Assembly: GCF_001854185.1 (NCBI RefSeq)
Contig: NZ_CP017603.1
Location: 868,001-932,000 of the forward strand
Direction of reading: 5' to 3'
DNA: 64,000 nucleotides
From: Clostridium formicaceticum
Lineage (GTDB): Bacteria > Bacillota > Clostridia > Peptostreptococcales > Natronincolaceae
Shown here: in pieces, positions 33,766 to 43,846 of the stretch
How the letters are laid out: every line of letters begins with the position of its first letter
Position numbering within the stretch: the first letter of the stretch is position 1
Made by a program: the position numbers and the translations under genes
The notes under the pieces: model-generated
Told to the model about the DNA's origin: nothing
Database searches by the model: none
Seen by the model: the letters and a program-made list of their open reading frames with translations, nothing else

Positions 33766-33787
33766 TACCCCTATAGAAGGGGGGTGT
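33766..33787 (-). other. GC-rich hairpin in the HesB-like gene leader
   Basis: On the minus strand CCCC and GGGG pair around TTCTATA between the -10 and the ribosome binding site. It could be an operator or an mRNA leader hairpin. Confidence 0.45.
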
Positions 33788-33794
33788 ATATGTT

Positions 33795-33823
33795 ATTATA
33801 TGCAGAAATACCGAAAAAGTCAA
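33795..33823 (-). promoter_or_regulatory. Sigma-A promoter of the HesB-like selenoprotein gene
   Basis: TTGACT (33823-33818), a 17-bp spacer and TATAAT (33800-33795) on the minus strand, 53 bp before the ATG. A perfect-spacing promoter argues that the gene is live and not a UGA-interrupted relic. Confidence 0.75.
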
Positions 33824-34043
33824 TATTTACATGAAATAAAGCGTTTGAATTATTATTCATTTTCCAGTATAATGGTTTTTGTGACATATTTAGCTTTATC
33901 TCTGAAGGAAGGGTGTTCTTTCTTCTATCACTTTTGTATGACTGTGCATTTTTTATCATCGTAATCTCATAAGAATAACTCATCAAAACTTTGATACGAT
34001 TCTATATTGCCTTATAGGCAAAGAAACACTGCGAAGTATTCAT

Positions 34044-34072
34044 TTGAATTTTCTGATACTTTATGATATGAT
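34044..34072 (+). promoter_or_regulatory. Promoter of nhaC
   Basis: TTGAAT (34044-34049), 17-bp spacer, TATGAT (34067-34072), about 110 bp ahead of the nhaC start codon. Confidence 0.55.
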
Positions 34073-34184
34073 GGTACAAAGCTATGTCGTTCTTAAGAAA
34101 GAGGTGATTAGGATAAAAAATAATGGTATGAAAGTGATAGAATACGCTATTTGTCTTAAAATTTTTTAATAAGGAGGAGAATTT

Positions 34185-35600
34185 ATGAGTATGAAACCTA
34201 AAAAACAAGCGACGCTAAAGCATGCACTAATTCCTATTGCTTTTCTAATTGGTATATTATCTGTATCTATTATTAAATTTGAAGCTGATCCTCATATTCC
34301 ACTTATTCTTGCTATCATTGTTGCAGCCCTTGTATCGGTTTACCAGTTGGGTTATACTTGGAATGAATTAGAAAAAGGTATGATTGATAGCATTAAAATG
34401 GGGATGCAGGCCAGTTTAATTTTGATGGTAATTGGTGCCTTAATTGGTACTTGGATTTTAAGCGGTACTGTACCTACAATGATTTACTATGGATTACAAT
34501 TATTATCGCCAGGGATTTTCCTTGTGGCAACTACGCTCATTTGTTCTATTGTTTCCGTGGCTACAGGAAGTTCTTGGACAACTGCTGGTACAGTAGGTAT
34601 TGCTCTTCTAGGTGTTGGTCATGGTTTAGACATTCCTGCCCCTATCGTAGCTGGTGCCATTATTTCTGGTGCTTACTTTGGGGACAAGATGTCACCGCTT
34701 TCTGATACAACAAATTTAGCTCCCGCTATGGCAGGTGCCGATTTATTTGACCACATCAAACATATGTTTTATACAACCATTCCTAGTTTAGTTATTGCTC
34801 TTATTCTTTATGGTATTATTGGCGCCCGATATGCTGGGCGTGAGTTAGATATGCACAACATTCAGTTAATGTTATCTACAATGAAGGATACCTTCATGAT
34901 TTCACCAGTATTATTAATACCACCTGTTTTTGTTATTATTATCGTTATGCTGAAGGTTCCAGCACTACCGGGATTAATTAGTGGTACATTGGTAGGTGCT
35001 ATCTTTGCTGCAATTTTTCAAGGCGCTGGATTAGGTGATCTCATCGATGCAGCCCATTATGGATTTGTTATGGAATCAGGGATTGAGATCGTAGACGATT
35101 TATTAAGTCGTGGTGGTTTAGATGACATGATGTGGACCGTTTCCTTGATTTTAATCGCCTTATCCTTTGGTGGTATATTAGAGAAAACGGGTATGCTAAA
35201 TGCTATTGGTGAAGCCATTATGAAGTTAGCCAACAACACAGGTTCTTTGATTTTATCTACTGTATTGACTGGAATTGCTGTTAACCTATTGACTGGAGAG
35301 CAATATTTATCTTTAGTCATTCCTGGTAGAATGTATAAGGCAATCTATGCAAAAAGAGGTATTCATCCTAAGGTTCTATCTAGGACATTAGAGGACGCTG
35401 GTACGATCACTTCACCTTTGGTTCCTTGGAACACTTGTGGTGCTTATATGTGGAGAACTTTGGGGATTCATCCACTTGCTTATGCACCTTATGCCTTCTT
35501 AAATATTTTAAATCCTATCATAGCAATTATTTACGGCTATCTTGGATTTAGTATTACAAAACTCGATGAAACCGAAAAGAAATCATTAGTATCTGAATAA
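34185..35600 (+). CDS. nhaC: Na+/H+ antiporter, NhaC family
   Basis: A 471-aa integral membrane protein with about twelve hydrophobic segments. Family landmarks are the GSSWTTAGTVGIALLG region, SGAYFGDKMSPLSDTTNLAPAM (in two parts) with the conserved acidic residues, and TSPLVPWNTCGAYM near the C-terminus. NhaC proteins exchange cytosolic Na+ for H+ (some exchange malate or lactate) and support alkaline or saline growth. AAGGAGGAG lies 6 bases before the ATG. Monocistronic, with a terminator directly after. Confidence 0.9.
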   Translation: MSMKPKKQATLKHALIPIAFLIGILSVSIIKFEADPHIPLILAIIVAALVSVYQLGYTWNELEKGMIDSIKMGMQASLILMVIGALIGTWILSGTVPTMIYYGLQLLSPGIFLVATTLICSIVSVATGSSWTTAGTVGIALLGVGHGLDIPAPIVAGAIISGAYFGDKMSPLSDTTNLAPAMAGADLFDHIKHMFYTTIPSLVIALILYGIIGARYAGRELDMHNIQLMLSTMKDTFMISPVLLIPPVFVIIIVMLKVPALPGLISGTLVGAIFAAIFQGAGLGDLIDAAHYGFVMESGIEIVDDLLSRGGLDDMMWTVSLILIALSFGGILEKTGMLNAIGEAIMKLANNTGSLILSTVLTGIAVNLLTGEQYLSLVIPGRMYKAIYAKRGIHPKVLSRTLEDAGTITSPLVPWNTCGAYMWRTLGIHPLAYAPYAFLNILNPIIAIIYGYLGFSITKLDETEKKSLVSE

Positions 35601-35609
35601 GACTTTTTT

Positions 35610-35639
35610 AGGGCGACCCTTCTGGGTTTCCCTTTTTTT
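35610..35639 (+). terminator. Terminator of nhaC
   Basis: AGGGCGACCC and GGGTTTCCCT pair (two internal mismatches) around TTCT, followed by T7. Confidence 0.8.
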
Positions 35640-35646
35640 AATAAAA

Positions 35647-35680
35647 AAATAAAACCTTAAACTTCCAAGGTTTTATTTTT
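35647..35680 (-). terminator. Terminator of the FMN-binding protein gene
   Basis: AAAACCTT and AAGGTTTT enclose an 8-base loop. A minus-strand T-rich run follows. It faces the nhaC terminator. Confidence 0.75.
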
Positions 35681-35733
35681 AAATATGAATAAGTATTCTT
35701 TAAGTCAGCTGTGTCTCACATCTCACTTGCCCA

Positions 35734-36351
35734 CTACTCTTCTATTCCTAATGCATTTCTAACAGCTTCTATGGTTCCCCTACTTGAAGACGTAGCACTG
35801 GAAACAACATCTACTTCTGTCGATTGTGCTTCAATAATACGCTCTACAATCGTATCTGCAGCATTGTCTCCTAACCCTGGGGTATCATTAATTTCTACAA
35901 TATCTATAGACTGAATCTTTCCGCTAACTACATTTACTTGAACCTTAATATCGCCATTATAGCCTTGTCCTATACCTTCATGTGAACCATTAGGATAGGT
36001 TGCTGGAGCCTTCGCTAAAGCATCTTTTACAGCATTGATGGTTCCCTTACTAGACATAGTAGCACCAGACACAACCTCTACCTCTGCTGACTGAACCTCC
36101 ACAATGCTATCTGCAATCTTTCTTGCTGCATTATCACCTAAACCTGGGGTATCGTTGATTTCAAGAATTTCAACTGCTAGTATTTCTCCCTCTGCTACCT
36201 CTACCCTTACTTTAATCTCCCCAGCATATCCTTCTGCTGTACCTTCTAAAAACTGACTTTCTGGACCGCCAAAAACAGTATTCACGCCAAATAATATAGC
36301 AATTGCTAGTAATGGAAGTATGACCATCGCGATTTTTTGTTGTTTTGACAT
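35734..36351 (-). CDS. Membrane-anchored protein with two FMN_bind domains
   Basis: About 205 aa from the ATG at 36351 (AGGAGG 8 bases upstream). One N-terminal membrane anchor (residues 5-25) is followed by two tandem FMN_bind repeats. Each has GYxGxIKVxV...VxILEINDTPGLGDNAA and a flavinylation-type segment: VVSGATMSSKGT (first) and VVSSATSSSRGT (second, where the G of SGAT is S). Such domains carry FMN attached by ApbE to a threonine and shuttle electrons outside the membrane, as in RnfG/NqrC or the two-domain PplA of Listeria. No apbE or rnf gene is nearby. Confidence 0.85.
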   Translation of the reverse strand: MSKQQKIAMVILPLLAIAILFGVNTVFGGPESQFLEGTAEGYAGEIKVRVEVAEGEILAVEILEINDTPGLGDNAARKIADSIVEVQSAEVEVVSGATMSSKGTINAVKDALAKAPATYPNGSHEGIGQGYNGDIKVQVNVVSGKIQSIDIVEINDTPGLGDNAADTIVERIIEAQSTEVDVVSSATSSSRGTIEAVRNALGIEE

Positions 36352-36494
36352 CCAATACACCTCCTGTTTGTTATTATATCTACTATCATAACATATTTTT
36401 TTCTTTTTTAAAATGTTTTTTAATTAACAATTATTGTCGATAGCATAATGATCATTATGGCTATTCTATTATTTACCCTTTTTTACAAAAAATA

Positions 36495-36530
36495 TAGATG
36501 TAGGAAGTAATTTTTTCCTACATCTACTAT
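36495..36530 (-). terminator. Terminator of the pst-phoU operon
   Basis: TAGATGTAGGAA (36495-36506) and TTCCTACATCTA (36515-36526) form a perfect 12-bp stem with A/T-rich flanks, 15 bp past the phoU stop. Confidence 0.8.
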
Positions 36531-36544
36531 ATTTTGTAAAATTT

Positions 36545-37195
36545 TTAGTTTATTTTTACTCGTTTACCGGTTGCCATATAGATAATTCTTTCACCAATAT
36601 TGGTAGCATGATCTGCAATGCGCTCCAAGTATCTTCCTACAAACAGTAAGTGGGTTGCCTGCTGTATGGTTTCTGGCTTCTCTATCATCATATTGATCAG
36701 TTCCATATAGATGTTCTCATATAATTGATCCACTGCTTCATCATCATAGGCCACTTCCTCTGCCAGTTCAATATCCTCCTTCATAAAGGCATCTAAACTT
36801 TTCTTTACCATATCTTCCGTTAACATAGCCATCTTAGGAATATCGATCAAGGGCTTTATTAGCCTTTCATCTCCAATATCCAAAGTAACCTTAGCGATAT
36901 TTACCGCATAGTCTCCCATCCGTTCTAAATCTGTAATAATCTTTAGTATCGTTCCTATTACTCTTAAGTCTCTGGCTATCGGCTGTTGTAAAGCAAATAG
37001 GCACATACATTCCTGTTCAATCTCTAATTCTAGTTCATCTATAGCATCGTCTAGTTCATAAACCTTCCTAGCCATTTCTAAATCTTGTTTTGCCAATCCT
37101 TGAACTGCTGTTTCAATAATATTCTGTACCATAGCCCCCATTTTTAGCAATTGTACATTTAGATCCTTTAACTGATTTACATAACGATTTCTCAT
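36545..37195 (-). CDS. phoU: Phosphate-specific transport system accessory protein PhoU
   Basis: A 216-aa all-helical protein from the ATG at 37195 (AAGGAGG upstream) with two PhoU repeats; the metal-binding E/DxxxD patterns appear in ELDDAIDELELEIEQE and AYDDEAVDQLYENIY. It damps Pst uptake and Pho signalling. Last gene of pstSCAB-phoU, 17 bp after pstB. Confidence 0.94.
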   Translation of the reverse strand: MRNRYVNQLKDLNVQLLKMGAMVQNIIETAVQGLAKQDLEMARKVYELDDAIDELELEIEQECMCLFALQQPIARDLRVIGTILKIITDLERMGDYAVNIAKVTLDIGDERLIKPLIDIPKMAMLTEDMVKKSLDAFMKEDIELAEEVAYDDEAVDQLYENIYMELINMMIEKPETIQQATHLLFVGRYLERIADHATNIGERIIYMATGKRVKIN

Positions 37196-37211
37196 AAAAT
37201 TCCTCCTTGTT

Positions 37212-38000
37212 TTAACCAAACCGTCCTGTTATATAATCTTCTGTTCGTTTGTCTTTTGGGTTAGAGAAAATTTCTGTTGTCCTCCCAAACTCAATTACCT
37301 CTCCTGATAAGAAAAAGGCTGTTTTATCAGAAATACGTCCTGCTTGATGCATTGAGTGGGTAACAATAACGATTGTATAATTTTCCTTTAGCTCTTCTAT
37401 CAATTCTTCTATTCTAGTAGTAGCAATAGGATCTAAAGCAGAGGTTGGTTCATCCATTAACAGCACGTCTGGTTGAATTGCAAGGCATCTAGCAATGCAA
37501 AGTCTTTGTTGTTGCCCACCTGATAGACCATAGGCATTGTCATGTAAGCGATCCTTCACCTCATCCCATAGAGCAGCACTTTTTAAGCTTATTTCTGCAA
37601 TCTCCATAAGTTGCTTTTTATTATGAATGCCATGAATTTTAGGTCCATATACAACATTTTCATAGATTGATTTTGGAAAGGGATTAGGTTTCTGAAATAC
37701 CATTCCCACCTTGGTCCTCAATTCTTCTACGCTAATTGACTTATCAAAAATATTTGTTCCACGATAAAGAATTTCGCCTGATGTTCTCACATTTGGGATC
37801 ATTTCTATCATACGGTTTAGTGTTTTTATAAATGTAGATTTTCCGCAGCCCGACGGTCCAATAATCGCCGTAACTTCATTTTCGTTTATTGCTAAATCAA
37901 GATTTTTTAGGGCTTGATCATTACCATACCAAAGGTTTAGTTTTTTAATAGCATAGACAATATTTTTGGCTTTGTTATTTTTATCAATTGGAATTGTCAA
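37212..38000 (-). CDS. pstB: Phosphate ABC transporter ATP-binding protein
   Basis: A 262-aa ATPase of the Pst importer. Walker A is GPSGCGKST, the signature is [13 protein letters not shown], Walker B is [12 protein letters not shown], and the switch histidine is in VTHSM. The start is a TTG at 38000 with GGGGG upstream; no ATG fits. Lies between pstA (17-bp gap) and phoU. Confidence 0.95.
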   Translation of the reverse strand: MTIPIDKNNKAKNIVYAIKKLNLWYGNDQALKNLDLAINENEVTAIIGPSGCGKSTFIKTLNRMIEMIPNVRTSGEILYRGTNIFDKSISVEELRTKVGMVFQKPNPFPKSIYENVVYGPKIHGIHNKKQLMEIAEISLKSAALWDEVKDRLHDNAYGLSGGQQQRLCIARCLAIQPDVLLMDEPTSALDPIATTRIEELIEELKENYTIVIVTHSMHQAGRISDKTAFFLSGEVIEFGRTTEIFSNPKDKRTEDYITGRFG

Positions 38001-38016
38001 AGTTAGTCCCCCTATT

Positions 38017-38967
38017 TTAATATCGTTTCTGAAACCTATTTCTTATGAAAATTGCCACTGAGTTCATTAAAAATAACATTACTAATAACACTACAATAGT
38101 CGCTGCAGCAAGGTTTGCATATTCAGGTGTGAGGACTGTATCAAGTGTCCAGTAATAAATTTGAATTGGTAATGCGGTAAAGTCATCCATCATATTGGTG
38201 GGTACTTTCAAGATCAATGTTGGAATACCAAGCACCACCAGGGGGGCAGTTTCCCCTATTGCCCTTGAAAGAGATAAAATAGATCCTGTCATGATTCCTG
38301 GTAATGCCACTGGCAAAACAACGGTTCTTATTGTGGTCCACTTTGAAGCACCCATGGCATAGGAGGCGTCCCTTAAGAAGTCAGGCACAGCTCTTATGGC
38401 CTCTTGACTTGCTACAACAACAATAGGAAGAACTAATAAGGACATCGTTAGACCCCCTGCAAGTATACTGGAACCTAAGTTTAAGAATCTTCCAAACACA
38501 GTTAAACCTAATAGCCCAAAGATTACTGATGGCACACCTGCTAAATTAGAAATGTTGGTTTTTATAAATGATTGTAACTTCCCTTTGTTTGCATATTCTT
38601 CTAAATAAATGGCTGTAGCAACCCCTATGGCTATTGTTACTGGCGTTACAACACCCATTAATCGTATTGAACCAATGATAACGCCATATATTCCTGCTTT
38701 CTCAGGAAAAATTGATAAATTACCCTTTAAAAATCCCACGTTTAACCAACCAATACTCTGCCGCCATATTCTAAAAATCAATATACCCAAAACTACTAAA
38801 GCAAATAAGGTTGACAACAAAAAAAACACGCTGGCTACCTTATCTAGTATAATACGTTTTTGAATTCTTCTTTGAGCTGCTCCTTCATTGGAAATGCTTT
38901 TTAAATTTTTTGTATACTTAGACTCATTTATTATTTTTTTCTCTAAAAATTCGGTTTTATAATTCAT
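38017..38967 (-). CDS. pstA: Phosphate ABC transporter permease PstA
   Basis: A 316-aa permease with about six membrane spans and the EAA-type loop [25 protein letters not shown]. The N-terminal 45 residues are hydrophilic. It starts 3 bp after pstC stops, so translation is coupled. Confidence 0.94.
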   Translation of the reverse strand: MNYKTEFLEKKIINESKYTKNLKSISNEGAAQRRIQKRIILDKVASVFFLLSTLFALVVLGILIFRIWRQSIGWLNVGFLKGNLSIFPEKAGIYGVIIGSIRLMGVVTPVTIAIGVATAIYLEEYANKGKLQSFIKTNISNLAGVPSVIFGLLGLTVFGRFLNLGSSILAGGLTMSLLVLPIVVVASQEAIRAVPDFLRDASYAMGASKWTTIRTVVLPVALPGIMTGSILSLSRAIGETAPLVVLGIPTLILKVPTNMMDDFTALPIQIYYWTLDTVLTPEYANLAAATIVVLLVMLFLMNSVAIFIRNRFQKRY

Positions 38968-38969
38968 TA

Positions 38970-39896
38970 TTAATATTCCTCCCTGTATCTACGAGAAACA
39001 TATTGTGCTAATAAGTTCATTAAAAGAGTAAAAACAAAAAGCATCAATCCTACTGCATATAAACTGTAATATCCCAGTGTACCGCTGCCAGCATCACCAC
39101 TGGTGAATTCTACAATATAGGCAGTCATTGTTTGTATTGATTGGGTAATATTAAAAGTAAAGTTTTTAGAACTACCGCTGGCAATTACTACAATCATGGT
39201 CTCACCAATAGCACGAGAAATTGCTAATACAAAAGACGCAATAATTCCTGAAATCGCTGCAGGCACAACAACTTTAAATGTAACTTCTAATTTTGTTGAC
39301 CCCAGTGCTAAGGCGCCTTCTCTCATAGCATTAGGAACAGCATTCATAGCATCTTCAGAAAGTGAAGCAACAAGGGGAATGATCATAATTCCCATAACAA
39401 TCCCTGGACTAAGGGCATTTTTAGCTCCTAAATTGGGGATCATCTTCATTAACAAAGGTGTTATAAAGGAATAGGCAAAGAATCCATAAACAATTGTTGG
39501 AATTCCAGCTAAAAGCTCCATTATTGGTTTTAGGGCTTTCCTTCCACTTTCTGATGCATACTCACTTAAATAGATTGCAGTAGTTAATCCTATTGGAATT
39601 GCTACACACATTGCAATGATTGAAGTAATAATTGTTCCATTAATTAGAGGCAACATCCCAAAAGAAGGATTAGAAGCTAAAGGTGCTAACTTTGTGCTAA
39701 ATATTTCTCTCATTGGTACTCCCTTAAAAAACTTATAGGCATCAACTACTAAGGTTGCAACTATGCCAATCGTCGTCAGTATAGATATAGAAGCTGCTAA
39801 AAGCAAAATAGTAGGCATGATTTTTTCTACCTTTCTGCTTTTATTTTTTTCAACATTTTTCTTGATAATATCTTTGACATTAACAGTTTGACCCAC
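38970..39896 (-). CDS. pstC: Phosphate ABC transporter permease PstC
   Basis: A 308-aa permease with six membrane spans and the EAA loop EGALALGSTKLEVTFKVVVPAAISGI. A GTG start at 39896 has AAGGGGC upstream. A stem-loop separates it from pstS. Confidence 0.94.
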   Translation of the reverse strand: MGQTVNVKDIIKKNVEKNKSRKVEKIMPTILLLAASISILTTIGIVATLVVDAYKFFKGVPMREIFSTKLAPLASNPSFGMLPLINGTIITSIIAMCVAIPIGLTTAIYLSEYASESGRKALKPIMELLAGIPTIVYGFFAYSFITPLLMKMIPNLGAKNALSPGIVMGIMIIPLVASLSEDAMNAVPNAMREGALALGSTKLEVTFKVVVPAAISGIIASFVLAISRAIGETMIVVIASGSSKNFTFNITQSIQTMTAYIVEFTSGDAGSGTLGYYSLYAVGLMLFVFTLLMNLLAQYVSRRYREEY

Positions 39897-39980
39897 AGCA
39901 ACTGCCCCTTTCTAAAACCGTTTAATTTATGCATGCTCGATAGCGTATCCAGTAGATGGTTAAACATTTTAAACAACATT

Positions 39981-40010
39981 AAGATGAGAAGCATAGTATC
40001 TTCCCATCTT
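39981..40010 (-). other. Stem-loop between pstS and pstC
   Basis: AAGATGAGAAG and CTTCCCATCTT form an 11-bp stem with one wobble and an 8-base loop but no good T-run. A hairpin at this place usually stabilises the pstS message and lowers pstCAB expression relative to the binding protein. Confidence 0.6.
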
Positions 40011-40037
40011 AATTATTTGAATTGTGCAGTTATGCAA

Positions 40038-41039
40038 TTATTTAATTGCTTCTAGCTGCTGAAGATACTCAGCATACTGCGCTGCGGGCAATGGAGCAAA
40101 GCCATTATCTCCTGCTAACCTTTGCGCACCATTGGGAGATACAACGTATTTAGCAAAATCAAGTACTTGTGGCTTTTCTTTTGCATATACTGCATTTAAG
40201 TATGTGAATACCGGACGAGTAAATCCAGCATAGGGTAAGTTTTCACCAATTGTTGCTAAAGTAGGTTCAACTGAACCATTACCAAAGTCAATTTTTACTG
40301 CAGTAATTTTATCTTGATTATTTACATAGTAACCAAAACCAAAGAAGGCAATGGCATTTTTATCATTTGAAACTAAGTCCACTAAAGTAGAATATTCCTG
40401 TTGAAGGTTAGCGGTTTTAACCATATCCTGTTTTCCTAAGATCACTTCATAGAAAAATTCGTAAGTGCCATGATTTTCATTTGGCCCATAAAACTTAACT
40501 TCTTCTGCTGGCCAGTCGGACCTTATATCAGACCAAAGGACTTTATCGTCTTCTCTGTATGTTCCAGAAAGGTACATGTCAACAACTTCTTCCTTTGTCA
40601 TTTCTCTTGCCCAGTCGTTATCTTTGTTAATAACCATGGTTAATCCATCAAGTGCTAGTTTAAATTCTAAAACCTCTTCACCAACTTTTAATCCTCTTTC
40701 TTCAAGTTCAGCTGCTTCCTCATCTTTAATAGCCCTTGATGCATCAGCAAAGTCCAATTCTCCTGGTATGAATTTTTTGAAACCAGCACTGGAACCAGCA
40801 CGACCTACCTGTACGCTTACATTCCCTTGTTCTTTTGTCATGTATTCTTCTGCAATATGTGCCATTAAAGGATAAACTGTACCTGACCCATCAACGATTA
40901 CTGCACCACTAAGTTCTGTAACATTTTCCTCTGATGTTACTGTATTATCTGCTGGATTTTCTTGGGTTTGTCCGCTGCATGCTACGGAAACAATAGCTAG
41001 TCCTGCAACTAATAATAACATGAAAAGTTTTTTTAACAT
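40038..41039 (-). CDS. pstS: Phosphate ABC transporter substrate-binding lipoprotein
   Basis: A 333-aa PstS. The signal peptide ends in lipobox VSVACSG (C21). Phosphate-binding landmarks are VDGSGTVYPLMAHIAEE near the N-terminus, GRAGSSAGFKKFIPGELDFADASR (in two parts) and YGPNENHGTYEFF. First gene of the pst operon, 70 bp downstream of a PHO box. Confidence 0.95.
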   Translation of the reverse strand: MLKKLFMLLLVAGLAIVSVACSGQTQENPADNTVTSEENVTELSGAVIVDGSGTVYPLMAHIAEEYMTKEQGNVSVQVGRAGSSAGFKKFIPGELDFADASRAIKDEEAAELEERGLKVGEEVLEFKLALDGLTMVINKDNDWAREMTKEEVVDMYLSGTYREDDKVLWSDIRSDWPAEEVKFYGPNENHGTYEFFYEVILGKQDMVKTANLQQEYSTLVDLVSNDKNAIAFFGFGYYVNNQDKITAVKIDFGNGSVEPTLATIGENLPYAGFTRPVFTYLNAVYAKEKPQVLDFAKYVVSPNGAQRLAGDNGFAPLPAAQYAEYLQQLEAIK

Positions 41040-41108
41040 AAATAAATCCCCCTATCGAGTTTTTATGTGTTCTACATTTACTAATATACCTAAAAACATT
41101 GCCCAATT

Positions 41109-41147
41109 TGTTATCCCAGTGTTAATGATTTGTTAAGAATATGTTAT
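41109..41147 (-). promoter_or_regulatory. PHO box of the pst operon
   Basis: Four hexamers ATAACA, TTAACA, TTAACA, ATAACA (minus strand; plus positions 41142, 41131, 41120, 41109) are spaced exactly 11 bp apart. This matches the PhoP-binding TT(A/C/T)ACA repeats of Firmicutes and lies upstream of pstS in the activating orientation. Confidence 0.75.
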
Positions 41148-41242
41148 GTAAAAAAATTATTGCATAAAATTAATTGAAAGGACTTGTCTTTCACGATTCA
41201 ATTCACCTATTTATTTAAGTATGTCAAATAGCCTTTAGACAA

Positions 41243-43492
41243 TTACTCTATTGTAAACTTTCCTATGATTATTTGAAGGTGTTGTGCTAGTGCATCTAGA
41301 CCTTCACTGGCATTACTTATTTCCTCTACAGAGACAGCTTGTTCCTCCATAGACTCAGCTACTTGTTTAATGTTAGAAGAGTTTTCCTCAGTTACTGCAG
41401 CTAATCTCTGAATCCTATCTTCAACTTCTACTCTCATTTTGTCCATCTTTAGGCTAGATTCATTTAAAACCATTACCTTATATTCTGTCATTTTAATAGC
41501 CTCAGCAATTTCTATATACTTATCTTTTGTCAGATTAACACTGCCCACCTGTTCTTTATAGATATTCATCAAATTCTCCATGGTTTCTACTACTTCTACA
41601 TTATCTTTACGTAAGTTATTAACTATTTGGTCGATAATTTTTGTAGATTCCTTAGACTGTTCTGCTAGTTTTCTTATCTCATCTGCTACTACTGCAAAAC
41701 CTCTCCCATGTTCTCCTGCTCTCGCTGCCTCTATAGCAGCATTTAACGCAAGTAAATTTGTTTTATCAGCTATAGTCAATATAACCTTACTCGCTTCTTC
41801 AATTTTTTTAGAACTTTCATTAGACTTTAATATATTAAAATGCACTTTTTTATTTGCATCGCTAGATTCTTTCGTTGTTTTAGACAAAATTTTGATAATT
41901 TCTAAACCCGATTCTACCAACTTCCCAACTTCATTAGTAGCCTCGGTCATTTGTTTTAAGTTTTCAACATCTTCTAGCATGATATTGTTTAATTCCTTTG
42001 ATTTTTGAGAACTCTCTTCAGCATTTTTTGCTTGTTCTAATGAACATTGGGCTAGTTCACTTATTGTTTTTGCCACCTCATCTATGGATTTAGAGGACTG
42101 TTGTGAATTTATCTTTAATTCTTCTGAAGAAGATGCAACTTTGCCAGCAGATTTTTCTACTTCTCTAATAATATTTCTTAAATTATCTCTAATTTTTATT
42201 ATTGCTCTTTCTAAGTCTCCTATTTCATCTTTTCTTTTCACTTCGTCTATACTCATGTGCCTTTTTAAGTTATAATCAGCTAATTCATTGGTTATACCTA
42301 TTACTTCGCTAATAGGCTTGCTTATAGATTGTGCCATTTTGATGGTAAGTACAGTAAATATTCCTATCATAAACAGGATGATGACTAATAAACTTCTACG
42401 GAGTTCTGAAATGGAACCATAAGCTTCATCTTCTTCAACTTCTATAATAAGACCTACAAAACTGTCGCCAATTTTAGCTATAGATAAAGTTCCTATAACC
42501 TCTTTTCCTTCATATCCTTTATAGGTTTTTGTCTGATTGAAGGTTAAATCCCCACGCTTTATTGGTTCAGACAGGATACCTACGGCTTCGGTCTCAAGAA
42601 TATCTTCTAAAGCAATTCGTTGCAGGTTTTGTTCTTTCATCGTATTTGTCAGTAGTAGACCTTCAAAATCTATCAGATAGGCATCCCCAGTTATACCTAG
42701 TTTATCAATTCCATTTTGGACGATGGCATTTATCTTACTTTGATTTAAGACTATATTTAGCGTGCCAATGGGATGATTAGCAATTGTTCTAGAATATACT
42801 GGGGTGGTTAATACCATTAAGTTATCTCCTATAAAGCTATTACGAAACACCCCTGACCAATTTTGTTTTCCTGTCATTGCTTTTTCACAAAAATCTCCAG
42901 AAAAAACTAGAGGGGCTATATCAATTTTTTCATACCTATTACTGAAAATAACCTCTCCATACTTATTCGTTAAAAAAATATCTGTGTATTCGTGTTTTTC
43001 TAAAACGACATCTAAATATTTTTGAAAGTCATCCATTATTTTTTGTTCTTCTAACCCACTACTATCAAAACGGTTCAGTTCTTCAATCCCCTCGCTAATG
43101 ATTTTTGATTTGGCTAATGTTTGTCCATCCACTTCTCTGTTGTAGAAATACTCATTGATTCTTTCTTTTGTTAATGTAGTAAATAACTGGTTTGCCTTTA
43201 AAATTTCATCTTCTATTTTACTGCTGGCATTATTAACAATTAAAATGCTTAGTACAATGATAGGTATAAGTCCAGTTATAGAAACCATCGCCAATAATTT
43301 GTTATGTATCTTTAAATCATTTAGGTTAACAAAAACTCTACTGTTTTCCTTGATTTTATTGATAAATTTTGTATTTATTAAAAAGTGTTTTAATCTTACT
43401 ATACTTTCTTTACTTTCTTTAAAAAACTTTTCTATATCTTTCTTTGTATCTTTTTTAAATTTACTGTTTCTGTTACCTATTTTTATCTTCAT
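41243..43492 (-). CDS. Methyl-accepting chemotaxis protein, candidate Pho-regulated
   Basis: A 749-aa chemoreceptor. An unusually long, basic cytosolic N-terminus (about 62 residues) precedes TM1 (about 66-86). An extracellular Cache-type sensor (about 90-365) is followed by TM2 (about 372-390), HAMP, and the signalling domain with hairpin tip [19 protein letters not shown]. The ligand is unknown. It lies directly upstream of the pst operon on the same strand, and 11-bp-spaced TTAACA-type hexamers occur upstream of it (43732-43759), so a role in phosphate-related taxis is plausible (inference). Confidence 0.9.
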   Translation of the reverse strand: MKIKIGNRNSKFKKDTKKDIEKFFKESKESIVRLKHFLINTKFINKIKENSRVFVNLNDLKIHNKLLAMVSITGLIPIIVLSILIVNNASSKIEDEILKANQLFTTLTKERINEYFYNREVDGQTLAKSKIISEGIEELNRFDSSGLEEQKIMDDFQKYLDVVLEKHEYTDIFLTNKYGEVIFSNRYEKIDIAPLVFSGDFCEKAMTGKQNWSGVFRNSFIGDNLMVLTTPVYSRTIANHPIGTLNIVLNQSKINAIVQNGIDKLGITGDAYLIDFEGLLLTNTMKEQNLQRIALEDILETEAVGILSEPIKRGDLTFNQTKTYKGYEGKEVIGTLSIAKIGDSFVGLIIEVEEDEAYGSISELRRSLLVIILFMIGIFTVLTIKMAQSISKPISEVIGITNELADYNLKRHMSIDEVKRKDEIGDLERAIIKIRDNLRNIIREVEKSAGKVASSSEELKINSQQSSKSIDEVAKTISELAQCSLEQAKNAEESSQKSKELNNIMLEDVENLKQMTEATNEVGKLVESGLEIIKILSKTTKESSDANKKVHFNILKSNESSKKIEEASKVILTIADKTNLLALNAAIEAARAGEHGRGFAVVADEIRKLAEQSKESTKIIDQIVNNLRKDNVEVVETMENLMNIYKEQVGSVNLTKDKYIEIAEAIKMTEYKVMVLNESSLKMDKMRVEVEDRIQRLAAVTEENSSNIKQVAESMEEQAVSVEEISNASEGLDALAQHLQIIIGKFTIE

Positions 43493-43731
43493 TTATAATT
43501 CCCCCGTTAGCGTTTTTAGAAGTCTTTATCATAGGATTTCTTATACATTTCTTGTCCTATCACTTACTCAGTAAAGTTACTCTTATAGACATACATCTAT
43601 GCATTTTAATATACGAAGGGCTAGGTTTTTTAGCTAAGGTGAAACTAGAGACTCTGTATGTTAAAATTTAGGTTTAAAAGCATATACCTATATATTCCAA
43701 CTCTAACTATAAAATAGGTATTTTAACATAG

Positions 43732-43759
43732 CGTTAATATTCTGTTAACTCTTTGTTAA
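43732..43759 (-). promoter_or_regulatory. PHO-box-like array upstream of the chemoreceptor gene
   Basis: Minus-strand hexamers TTAACA (43759-43754), TTAACA (43748-43743) and TTAACG (43737-43732) have exact 11-bp periodicity, in the orientation that would activate the chemoreceptor gene. A TATAGT at 43711-43706 could be the -10. Confidence 0.5.
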
Positions 43760-43814
43760 TTCTTATCATTAGCGTTAACTTAAGCCATAATTGGTCATCC
43801 TGAAAAGTTTTTAG

Positions 43815-43842
43815 TTGTTTCCTGCTCTCATTTTGATATAAT
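43815..43842 (+). promoter_or_regulatory. Promoter of ppaC
   Basis: TTGTTT (43815-43820), a 16-bp spacer and TATAAT (43837-43842) with an extended -10 TGA just before it. Confidence 0.6.
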
Positions 43843-43846
43843 ACCT

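Noticed and set aside
33554-33964. 136-codon plus-strand frame over the HesB-like gene
   Set aside because: It has no ribosome binding site, reads antisense through the selenoprotein gene and its promoter, and shows no protein-like pattern.
34104-34169. 21-codon leader ORF upstream of nhaC (GTG start)
   Set aside because: Its ribosome binding site would overlap the start codon and nothing in its sequence suggests attenuation.
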